21,225 nt of DNA from an uncultured Oscillospiraceae bacterium. Its GTDB lineage: Bacteria; Bacillota; Clostridia; Oscillospirales; Oscillospiraceae. The stretch is taken from contig CAKTKC010000029.1 of assembly GCA_934569225.1 (NCBI GenBank), positions 1 to 21,225 of the forward strand, given 5' to 3'. Position numbers and translations under genes: made by a program. Below are positions 5,962-12,793 of the stretch, in pieces (within the stretch, counting starts at the first letter, position 1; every line of letters starts with the position of its first letter). The notes below the pieces were generated by a model, which worked only from the letters and a program-made list of their open reading frames with translations, was not told the DNA's origin and made no database searches.

Positions 5962-6165
5962 GTGATCAGCTACGAGCCCCTGTTCAGGACGATGAAGGAA
6001 AAGGGCATCACGTCATACAGGCTGTTCAAAATGGGGTTTCCCCAGTCGAATTACTACGCCATGAAGCACGGGGAAAACGTGTCCACCAATACCATCAATG
6101 AGTTGTGTATTCTGTTGGAATGCGATGTGTCCGATATTATGAAATTCGAACCCGAACAGAATTGA
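5962..6165 (+). CDS. small Cro/C1-type HTH regulator, copy 2 (67 aa)
   Basis: It starts with GTG at 5962 behind GGGAGGTGG (5949-5957). The 67-residue product matches copy 1 at 50 of 67 positions without gaps, including the whole N-terminus MISYEPLF and the tail DIMKF. Differences cluster in the recognition-helix region (RST versus QSN, KDGKS versus KHGEN), which suggests diverged DNA specificity after tandem duplication. Identity continues past the stop codon (ACAGAATTGAACGTCCC in both), which supports recent duplication of a unit that includes the 3' flank. It has its own terminator. The targets are unknown; the neighbouring small Cys protein is a candidate. Confidence 0.85.
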   Translation: MISYEPLFRTMKEKGITSYRLFKMGFPQSNYYAMKHGENVSTNTINELCILLECDVSDIMKFEPEQN

Positions 6166-6200
6166 ACGTCCCGATAATAGGCGGGCTGTATCAGACAGTT

Positions 6201-6235
6201 AAAGGCACAGCGGGATCATCCGCTGTGCCTTTCTT
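6201..6235 (+). terminator. intrinsic terminator after HTH copy 2
   Basis: A 13-bp perfect stem, AAAGGCACAGCGG (6201-6213) with CCGCTGTGCCTTT (6220-6232), has a GATCAT loop and is followed by CTTATA. Confidence 0.8.
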
Positions 6236-6246
6236 ATATCAGCGCA

Positions 6247-6279
6247 CCCCATGGCTCTCCCTCTGGGAGAGCCATGGGG
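6247..6279. repeat. short palindromic repeat related to the MITE-like element at 20818
   Basis: A 15-bp perfect inverted repeat (6247-6261 with 6265-6279) has the core GCTCTCCC-TCT-GGGAGAGC. The same core forms the ends of the larger repeat at 20818-20942. It looks like a solo end or reduced copy of that element, and lies between the terminators of convergent genes. Confidence 0.65.
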
Positions 6280-6307
6280 CTGCACCTCGTTAGATAGCAT
6301 GTTGACA

Positions 6308-6342
6308 CAAAAATGGAGCGTATCCGCACGGATACGCTCCAT
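6308..6342 (-). terminator. intrinsic terminator of the RND permease gene
   Basis: A 13-bp stem (ATGGAGCGTATCC, 6313-6325, with GGATACGCTCCAT, 6330-6342) has a 4-nt loop. On the - strand it is followed by TTTTTGTG. Confidence 0.8.
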
Positions 6343-6356
6343 TCGCTGTTTTACGG

Positions 6357-6382
6357 CCGCCCCGGCTTTCAGCCGGGGGCGG
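6357..6382 (-). other. GC-rich hairpin just after the RND stop codon
   Basis: CCGCCCCGGCT (6357-6367) pairs with AGCCGGGG(G)CGG (6371-6382), with one bulged G and a 3-nt loop. It has no T-tract and precedes the true terminator, so it may protect the mRNA 3' end. Confidence 0.5.
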
Positions 6383-6389
6383 AAAATTT

Positions 6390-9300
6390 TCAGATATCCA
6401 GCAGCTTCAGATCCTCTTCCCGGATGCTGCGCAGTGCTTTCTTGTTCAGCATGTCGTAAATGCAGGGAACCACGAACAGCGTCATCAGCGTCGCGTATAC
6501 AAGGCCGCCGATGCACACGATGGCGACGGGCTTCATCAGCGACGTGCCTGCGGTCTTGTGTACCGCCATGTCCACCAGACCCAGCACCGTGGTGATGGTG
6601 GTCATCAGGATGGGACGCATTCTGGTAACGCCCGCTTCCTCGATGGCTTCCCGGCGCTCCATGCCGTCCTGACGTAGCTGGTTGATGTAGTCCACCAGCA
6701 CAATGCCGTTGTTGACGATGATGCCGGTGAGCATCACGAAGCCGATGAGGGAAATGACGCTGATCTCCATGCCGCACAGCAGCAGCGCCATGAATCCGCC
6801 GGTAAAGGCCAGCGGGATGGTAAACATGACGATGAAGGGGGATTTCAGACTCTGGAACTGGGCGACCATCACGAGATACACCAGCAGGATGCCCAGAACC
6901 AGCATCAGCAGCAGCTGTCGCACGGCCTCCATGATCGTCTCATTTTCGCCGGTGAACGTGTAGCTGATACCGTCGCCCAAATCCAGAGCACCCACAACGT
7001 CCTGCGCCTTGGCGGTGATCAGGGTGACGTTGTACCCTTCCTCCAGCGTCGCGGTGACGGAGAGGTAACGCTTCTGGTTGAGGCGGTTGATAGTGCCGAG
7101 ACTGGACGTCTCTTTCACCTGGGCAAAGTCGCTCAGGGGGACTTCCTCCACGGTGCCGTCCTGTTTGGTGACCTCGAAGACGTAATCCTTCAGAGAATCC
7201 ACGTCCAGCACCGACCCTTCGGGCTTCTCGATGATCACGTCCGTGGAAACGCCGTCCAGCTCCAGCGTGGCGGCGGTGGCGCTGTCCGTCAGGCCGGAGG
7301 CCAGTTCCATATAGATCTGCGCCACGGTCAGGCCGTGCTTCATGGCGGCGTTCCGGTCAATGGCCACGTGGAGGGCAGGGGAAGCGTCCTCCAGGCCGTC
7401 GGAGACCTCCGCCACGCCGGGGATATCCACCAGCGCCTTGCCGACCTCAGCGGCGGCGGATTGGAGGGTGTCCATATCGTCGCAGTAGACATTTACGGAA
7501 ACGCCGCTGCCGGTGAGCATACTCATATCCATCATGGCAGAGGAAGTTGTCACCTCACAGGCAAGGTCAGCACAGGCTTCCTCGATCTGCTTACCCACCG
7601 CCGTGCCGCTGGCCTCACTGTCGGCGAGGGTGACGTAGACCGTCACATCGTGGGATTCTCCGCTTCCCATACTCAGCATGGAGGTGCTGCTGCCCATCAT
7701 CGCGCCCACGGTTTCGATTCCGTCGATTTTCGCGATTCTGTCCAGCACCTGATCGGCAAGGGCAACGGCTTCCGCCATGTCCGTGTCCTCCGGCATGGTG
7801 ACGGTGACGTTCACGCTGGGCATATCCATGTCCGGCATGAAGATGAAGCCCTTGGCAAGACTCCCCAGCGCCGTGACCACCAGCAGCACCGCCGAAACGA
7901 TCAGAACCACGGCCTTATGCCCCAGCGACCAGCGCACGGCCTTGCGGTAGGCGGGAAGCAGATGCTTTTCCAGCAGTCCCGGCTTGATCTCATGCTCCTT
8001 GCGCAGCATCCCGGACGCCATGGCGGGCACCAGGGTCAGGGAGACGATCAGACTCGCCAGCAGGGAATAGGTCATGGTAAGCGCCAGGTCGGTAAACAGC
8101 TGCTTGGTGATACCCGTGACGAACACGATGGGCAGGAACACGCAGACGGTGGTCAGGGTGGAGGCCGTCACCGCCCCCGCCACCTGCTTCGCGCCGGAGA
8201 CGGCGGCCTGGATAACGTTGGCGCCCTTGGCACGCAGACGGTAAATATTCTCGATGACCACCACGGAGTTATCCACCAGCATACCCACCGCCACGGCAAG
8301 GCCGGACAGGGAGATCATGTTGATGGTCACGCCGGTGAAGTACATCAGCACAATAGCAAAAATCACGCTGATGGGGATGGAGCACAGGGTGATAAACGTG
8401 GGGCGCAGATCCCGCAGGAACAGGAACAGGATCAGAATCGCAAACACCGCACCCAGCAGGAGGCTATTCAGAATGGTATCGACGATCAGGTAGATATAGT
8501 CGCCCTGGCTCATCAGGGACACAAAGCTCAGGCCGGGGTACTCCTGCTCCAGAGCACGGAAGCGCTCGTCAATGTTGTTGGTGGTCTCGGCGGTTGCATA
8601 GGTGCTCTGCTTTTCAAAGCTCAGCACGATGCCGTCCTCGCCATTGAGCTTGGCGTAGGTCGTGTCCCGGTTGTCGGTGAGCATAACCACCGCCACATCC
8701 TTCAGCCGCACGGGGTCGATGCCGTCAATGCCCGGGTCAAACAGGATAAGGTTTTCCAGCGTCTCCTGATCGGTGATCTCGTCGCCGACGGAGACCATGT
8801 ATTTGACCCCGTCCTGCTCCGCGTATCCCGCGGGCATGGAGAAATTCTGGGCGGCGAGAATCTGCGACACCATCTGCATGGTGACGATGTTGTTCAGGTC
8901 GGCCTTGTCCAGGGCGTCCTCCCGGCTGCTTTCCACAGTGTCCAGACCGTTTTCGATCTGGCTTAAGCCCTCGGAAATGGCGGCGCTGCTCACCGCCAGC
9001 TTGGCCGCGCCGGTGCTGAGCTGGAGCATACCGGCGGTTTTCTTCTCATTCAGCAGCTGCTGGGCTTCCTCGATGGAAAGCATACCGTTATCCAGCTCTT
9101 CCAACGCGCTTTCCAGCTGGGCAATGCCTTCGTCCAGCGCGTCCAGCTGCGCCTTCGTCTCTGCCACGGAGGCGGCCAGACCCGCCCGGTCAGTGCCCTG
9201 AGACGCCAGCAGCGCGTCGATGCCGTCCACTGCGGTATCCGCTGCTGCGGCGGCTGCACCGGCAGCGGCGAGCTGTCCGGGCAGGGTTTCCGCCGTCACA

Positions 9301-10493
9301 CCGGCGGCTGCCATGTCCGCATCCAGGGCGCTCTTTTCTACGGCAACCTCCGCCGACCTCTGGGCGATGGTCAGCTGATTGTTATTGTAGGCCGCTTCTT
9401 TTTCCGCAAGCTCCGCGTTCAGTGCGGGCAGATTTTCGTCGGCGGGATCCATGGCCGCAATCTGCTCCCGGAGCGCCTGAATCTCGGCGGCCAGGGCTTC
9501 GTTGTCCTGTTTCAGCCGGGCAAGACTGCTTTCTTTGCCCGCAAGGGCGCTCTGCCGGTCGGACAGAGCCTGTAGGGTATCCCGGTAATTGTGGGCATCC
9601 TGCTGGGCGGCGAGGACGTTGTTTACCTGGTCGTTCAGTTCTTTCAGGGCGGTGTAGGCGATCACCAGCTGCTGCCGCCCGCTCTGCGCCTGCTCCAGCT
9701 GCTGCTGGAGCTGCTCCCGCATGGCCGTCAGCTCCGTCTTTTTCTCGGTCAGCTGCTTTTCGCCGTTGATCAGGGCGTTGACACCGGCGCTGAGCTGGGA
9801 CTGGGCACCGTCAACCTGCTTCTGGGCGTCCTCCAGTTCTTCCTTTTTCTCGTTCAGCTCGGCGGCGGCATCGTCCAGCTCGCCGTTGATGGCGGCGGCG
9901 ATCCGGTCGTTCAGCTTGTCGATCAGCTTCTGATCCAGCACCACGTGCAGCTCCTGCTGGATCTCGCCGCTGGTGGTGATCCGGGCGACGCCGGGGATGC
10001 CTTCCAGCTTATTCATCAGCGTTTCGTCCAGGAATTCCGTCAGCTCCACGGTGTCCATGCCTTCCATGGATACCGCCGCCACCTCAACGGGAAGCATGGA
10101 GGGGTTGATTTTCAGAACATAAGGCGTTCCCACCGTATCCGACCAGTCGGCGGACAACTGGGAAATCTCCTGCTGGATATCCACGCCCACGGTGTCCATG
10201 TTGACGCCCTCGGTGAATTCCAGAATGACCATGCCCACGTTTTCGCTGGAAACCGACGTCACCTCCTGGATGTGATCCAGGGTGGACATGGCCTGCTCCA
10301 TGGGTCTGGTGATCTCCTGCTCCACCTTTTCCGGGCTTGCGCCGGGGTAGGTGGTCATGATCAGCACATAGGGAAAGTCCATATTGGGAAGCAGGTCGGG
10401 GGTCATACGGAAATAGGCCACCACGCCCAGCACCAATATGGCGATCACCGCAACGAAAACCGTCAGCGGCTTTTTGACGGAGAATTTGGACAT
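6390..10493 (-). CDS. RND-family efflux permease with a long coiled-coil insertion (1367 aa)
   Basis: The ends of this protein match AcrB/SwrC-type (HAE1) permeases. It has a first membrane helix at residues 9-28, porter-domain sequence TTYPGASPEKVEQEITRPME at 47-66, TM4 region GLAVAVGMLVDNSVVVIENI at 731-750, and a second-half TM10 region with VNNGIVLVDYINQ. Asp741 aligns with AcrB Asp407, while the positions of AcrB Asp408 and Lys940 are Asn. Residues about 205-530 are an Ala/Glu/Gln/Leu-rich coiled-coil insertion in the first porter loop, making the protein about 300 residues longer than usual. It exports an unknown substrate using the proton gradient. No membrane-fusion adaptor gene is adjacent. 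The ATG at 10493 has TAGGAG upstream on the - strand. It is divergent from apbE and transcribed alone. Confidence 0.93.
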   Translation of the reverse strand: MSKFSVKKPLTVFVAVIAILVLGVVAYFRMTPDLLPNMDFPYVLIMTTYPGASPEKVEQEITRPMEQAMSTLDHIQEVTSVSSENVGMVILEFTEGVNMDTVGVDIQQEISQLSADWSDTVGTPYVLKINPSMLPVEVAAVSMEGMDTVELTEFLDETLMNKLEGIPGVARITTSGEIQQELHVVLDQKLIDKLNDRIAAAINGELDDAAAELNEKKEELEDAQKQVDGAQSQLSAGVNALINGEKQLTEKKTELTAMREQLQQQLEQAQSGRQQLVIAYTALKELNDQVNNVLAAQQDAHNYRDTLQALSDRQSALAGKESSLARLKQDNEALAAEIQALREQIAAMDPADENLPALNAELAEKEAAYNNNQLTIAQRSAEVAVEKSALDADMAAAGVTAETLPGQLAAAGAAAAAADTAVDGIDALLASQGTDRAGLAASVAETKAQLDALDEGIAQLESALEELDNGMLSIEEAQQLLNEKKTAGMLQLSTGAAKLAVSSAAISEGLSQIENGLDTVESSREDALDKADLNNIVTMQMVSQILAAQNFSMPAGYAEQDGVKYMVSVGDEITDQETLENLILFDPGIDGIDPVRLKDVAVVMLTDNRDTTYAKLNGEDGIVLSFEKQSTYATAETTNNIDERFRALEQEYPGLSFVSLMSQGDYIYLIVDTILNSLLLGAVFAILILFLFLRDLRPTFITLCSIPISVIFAIVLMYFTGVTINMISLSGLAVAVGMLVDNSVVVIENIYRLRAKGANVIQAAVSGAKQVAGAVTASTLTTVCVFLPIVFVTGITKQLFTDLALTMTYSLLASLIVSLTLVPAMASGMLRKEHEIKPGLLEKHLLPAYRKAVRWSLGHKAVVLIVSAVLLVVTALGSLAKGFIFMPDMDMPSVNVTVTMPEDTDMAEAVALADQVLDRIAKIDGIETVGAMMGSSTSMLSMGSGESHDVTVYVTLADSEASGTAVGKQIEEACADLACEVTTSSAMMDMSMLTGSGVSVNVYCDDMDTLQSAAAEVGKALVDIPGVAEVSDGLEDASPALHVAIDRNAAMKHGLTVAQIYMELASGLTDSATAATLELDGVSTDVIIEKPEGSVLDVDSLKDYVFEVTKQDGTVEEVPLSDFAQVKETSSLGTINRLNQKRYLSVTATLEEGYNVTLITAKAQDVVGALDLGDGISYTFTGENETIMEAVRQLLLMLVLGILLVYLVMVAQFQSLKSPFIVMFTIPLAFTGGFMALLLCGMEISVISLIGFVMLTGIIVNNGIVLVDYINQLRQDGMERREAIEEAGVTRMRPILMTTITTVLGLVDMAVHKTAGTSLMKPVAIVCIGGLVYATLMTLFVVPCIYDMLNKKALRSIREEDLKLLDI

Positions 10494-10538
10494 ACTGCGC
10501 TCCTAACTACCCACGCAATGGGCACAAAAATTTATAAC

Positions 10539-10568
10539 AGCATAGCACCGTTTGCCCCTGAATATCAA
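10539..10568 (-). promoter_or_regulatory. probable promoter of the RND permease gene
   Basis: On the - strand, TTGATA (10568-10563) and TATGCT (10544-10539) are 18 bp apart, with an extended -10 TG one base upstream (TGcTATGCT). It lies about 46 bp before the start codon. Confidence 0.45.
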
Positions 10569-10625
10569 CTGAAAATGTGTAAATCTTTTGTGAACGCCGT
10601 TTTTTGCGGCGGGATATGTTCCCCC

Positions 10626-10654
10626 TTTACAGTTTTTTTGGGGTGTGGTACTAT
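10626..10654 (+). promoter_or_regulatory. probable promoter of apbE
   Basis: TTTACA (10626-10631) and TACTAT (10649-10654) are separated by 17 bp; an overlapping TATAAC (10652-10657) is an alternative -10. Together with the RND promoter it explains the 196-bp divergent intergenic region, which otherwise holds only a weak CGCCG/CGGCG hairpin. Confidence 0.5.
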
Positions 10655-10689
10655 AACAGAAAGCAAAACGCCCCATGGAGGGAACCGAT

Positions 10690-11712
10690 ATGAAAAAATT
10701 GCTTGCGGTACTCACCCTTGCGTGTCTGCTCACTGGCTGCGCCGCCGGAGCGGCAGGGGGAAAGCCGACCGTTTACGAGAGCACGTATCTGACCCTGTTC
10801 GACACCGTCACCGTCATCCGCGGCCGGGCGGAAAGTCAGGCGGCCTTCACGGAGACCGCCCAGGGTATCCACGACACGCTGCTGCGCTATCACCAGCTGT
10901 TCGACATCTACAATGATTATGAGGGAATGAACAACCTGAAAACCGTCAACGATCAGGCGGGCGTTGCTCCCGTGGAGGTGGACGGGGACATTATCCGGCT
11001 GCTGCGGGAATGCCGGGAGTTTTACGACGCCACCGGCGGCAAGGTCAACGTCGCCATGGGCGGCGTTCTGTCGCTGTGGCACGACGCCCGGACGGCGGGA
11101 TTGGACGACCCGGCAAACGCCGCCCTTCCCGACCGAGCCGCCCTGGAAAACGCGGCGGCGCACATGGATTTTGACGCCGTCGTCATCGACGAGGACGCCT
11201 CCACCGTCTTTATTTCCGATCCGGAGACCCGGCTGGACGTGGGCGCGGTGGCCAAGGGCTGGTCTGCCCAGCGGGCGGCGGAAAATGCGCCGGAGGGACT
11301 GCTCATCAGCGTGGGCGGCAACGTCTGCGTTACCGGCCCCAAAACCGAGGCGGGCGACCCGTGGGTGGTGGGCATCCAGAACCCGGACGGCGGGGATTAC
11401 CTGCACACCGTCTGCGTCACCGGGGGCAGCGTGGTCACCAGCGGCGATTACCAGCGCACCTATCTGGTGGACGGGGAATACTACCACCACATCATCGACC
11501 CGGAAACCCTGATGCCGTCACGGTACTGGCGTTCCGTCACCGTGATATGCGCCGATTCCGGCATTGCCGACGCCCTGTCCACGGCGCTTTTCCTGCTGCC
11601 CCAGGACGAGGGGCAGTCGCTTCTGACACGCTACAACGCCGAAGCCATGTGGCTGGACGCCGACGGCGGGGAGTTTTTCAGCCCCGGCTTTCAGCCGCTG
11701 CTGCGGACGTAA
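10690..11712 (+). CDS. apbE: ApbE-family FAD:protein FMN transferase, lipoprotein
   Basis: This 340-residue protein begins with a lipoprotein signal peptide (MKKLLAVLTLACLLTGC, lipidated Cys17), so it should be anchored outside the membrane. The ATG at 10690 is chosen over 10675 because the signal peptide starts there and GGAGGGA (10677-10683) is at the right distance. ApbE hallmarks are visible: LDVGAVAKGWSAQRA for the flavin/Mg site, SVGGNVCVTG, YYHHIIDPETLMPSRYW, and the C-terminal ADALSTALF motif. The family attaches FMN covalently to Thr or Ser in extracytoplasmic flavoproteins such as RnfG/RnfD or FMN-binding-domain proteins. No acceptor protein is encoded in this window, so its target is elsewhere. 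It is monocistronic and divergent from the RND permease gene. Confidence 0.92.
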   Translation: MKKLLAVLTLACLLTGCAAGAAGGKPTVYESTYLTLFDTVTVIRGRAESQAAFTETAQGIHDTLLRYHQLFDIYNDYEGMNNLKTVNDQAGVAPVEVDGDIIRLLRECREFYDATGGKVNVAMGGVLSLWHDARTAGLDDPANAALPDRAALENAAAHMDFDAVVIDEDASTVFISDPETRLDVGAVAKGWSAQRAAENAPEGLLISVGGNVCVTGPKTEAGDPWVVGIQNPDGGDYLHTVCVTGGSVVTSGDYQRTYLVDGEYYHHIIDPETLMPSRYWRSVTVICADSGIADALSTALFLLPQDEGQSLLTRYNAEAMWLDADGGEFFSPGFQPLLRT

Positions 11713-11733
11713 GGGCAATATTCCTCTGCATAC

Positions 11734-11765
11734 AAAAAAATCACCCCACTGCCGTGGGGTGATTT
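11734..11765. terminator. intrinsic terminator after apbE, shared stem type
   Basis: A 12-bp stem, AAATCACCCCAC (11738-11749) with GTGGGGTGATTT (11754-11765), has a TGCC loop. A-runs on the left give a T-run on the - strand, so it can serve both strands. The stem is repeated almost exactly at 12752-12781. Confidence 0.8.
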
Positions 11766-11773
11766 GGTCCGCC

Positions 11774-11837
11774 AAAAAACTCGCACAGTCTCCCACCCGC
11801 AGGTGACTTCCCCCTGCAAGATTTTTTGATAGACTGT
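11774..11837 (-). terminator. possible terminator of the QueG-like gene
   Basis: On the - strand, ACAGTCT (11837-11831) pairs with AGACTGT (11791-11785), enclosing a smaller GCAGG/CCTGC hairpin, and a TTTTTT run follows (11779-11774). The long loop makes this weaker than the other terminators here. Confidence 0.4.
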
Positions 11838-11841
11838 CCTC

Positions 11842-12531
11842 TCAGGATTTGCTTTTCATCCATTTTTGCGTCCAGGGGCATACCGAAAAGCATCTCCCGC
11901 AGAGAAATTCCGTTTCAATCCCGGTACATTGCCTTGTTACCTCCACCTGCTTTTTCTGGCAGACATGGACGTCGACCATTTCGTCCCGTTCGGTGTGGAC
12001 GTCCCAGGCTTTTCCCTTTAACGCCTGCGCCGGGCAGGCGTCTACGCACCGGGTGCAGCTTCCGCACCTGGACTGTGTGACCGGTTCTCCGCATACCAAA
12101 GGGGCATCCGTCAGAATAGAGACGAGCCGAATGGCCGAGCCAAACTCCTGTGTTACCAGGAGATTGTTCTTTCCGATCCAGCCCAGCCCCGCATTTGTGG
12201 CCACCGTTTTGTGGGGAACCTCTGTACACCAATTTTCGTCTTCCCGAATCCGTTGGGATATCTGGGCAAAGGCCGGATACCCCAGCCGGTTCAAAAAGTC
12301 CTCGCAGGAAAGCGCGACCTCGCTGAGCTTCGCTTCCAGATCGTGATACGCGTCAAAATAGCCGCGCGTTGGCCCGTTGCCGATCTCCGCTACCACTGAG
12401 ACTGGCAGAGAAACGGCAACTGCGATTCCCTTATGAAATGCGGCATTGGTCAGGAACGGCAAATCTGCGAATCCCACAAGTTCAGCGCCCTGCTCATACA
12501 AATATTCTTTCAGTCCGTCAGATAGACTCAT
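11842..12531 (-). CDS. short QueG-like double [4Fe-4S] protein
   Basis: This 229-residue protein starts at ATG 12531 with AGGAGA 6 bp upstream; the longer open frame beyond has no family similarity. The segment KTVATNAGLGWIGKNNLLVT and the following LVSILTDAPL resemble epoxyqueuosine reductase QueG, which reduces epoxyqueuosine in tRNA using cobalamin and two [4Fe-4S] clusters. Cysteine motifs CGSCTRCVDACP and CGRCFSVCP supply the clusters. It is much shorter than QueG (about 380 residues), lacking part of the N-terminal cobalamin domain and the C-terminal HEAT-like region. The substrate may differ, and I call it only QueG-like. A perfect -10 TATAAT lies upstream on the - strand (12580-12575) but with a poor -35. 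Confidence 0.8.
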   Translation of the reverse strand: MSLSDGLKEYLYEQGAELVGFADLPFLTNAAFHKGIAVAVSLPVSVVAEIGNGPTRGYFDAYHDLEAKLSEVALSCEDFLNRLGYPAFAQISQRIREDENWCTEVPHKTVATNAGLGWIGKNNLLVTQEFGSAIRLVSILTDAPLVCGEPVTQSRCGSCTRCVDACPAQALKGKAWDVHTERDEMVDVHVCQKKQVEVTRQCTGIETEFLCGRCFSVCPWTQKWMKSKS

Positions 12532-12637
12532 CGTTTTTCTCCTGTGTTCATGGCTCCGTGTCTGGCTTTTCCCGATTATATGCGAATGCGCGGTTTGCTC
12601 GATCCCGTATCCTGCGTGTCTCTCCCGGCATGTACAG

Positions 12638-12748
12638 TCAGCCCGGGTTCTTATTGATTGTGGAAACCGGCAGGTTTTCCGCCGGAGAGATGGAGGCATA
12701 GGTGCGGGCATATTCTTTGGGAGCAGCGCCCCGATATTTTTTGAACAG
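12638..12748 (-). pseudogene. 3' remnant of an AraC-family regulator gene
   Basis: Read on the - strand, this stretch encodes LFKKYRGAAPKEYARTY and a short tail before TGA (12640-12638). It matches the last helix of AraC/XylS DNA-binding domains (consensus like FKKYxGxSPxxYR). The upstream part of the gene is missing: the reading frame runs straight into the terminator stem at 12752-12781. The gene was therefore truncated, with its 5' side replaced by the region downstream of nfnB. It lies in the same orientation as the QueG-like gene and may once have regulated it. It is too short to be functional. Confidence 0.65.
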
Positions 12749-12751
12749 TTG

Positions 12752-12784
12752 AAAATCACCCCACGGCTGTGGGGTGATTTTTAC
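12752..12784. terminator. intrinsic terminator of nfnAB
   Basis: A 13-bp perfect stem, AAAATCACCCCAC (12752-12764) with GTGGGGTGATTTT (12769-12781), has a GGCT loop. It lies 10 bp after the nfnB stop codon on the - strand and is symmetric, so it may act on both strands. Confidence 0.85.
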
Positions 12785-12793
12785 TGCTTTTCC

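Noticed and set aside
7335..8966. A 543-residue open frame on the + strand opposite the RND permease gene
   Set aside because: Its product is rich in His, Gly and Gln with no domain pattern, typical of the antisense frame of a GC-rich gene. The - strand frame has clear RND motifs over its full length.
10590..10615. CGCCG/CGGCG hairpin with a T-rich loop in the RND-apbE intergenic region
   Set aside because: The stem is only 5 bp, it lies between divergent promoters and has no following T-tract, so it gives little evidence of function.
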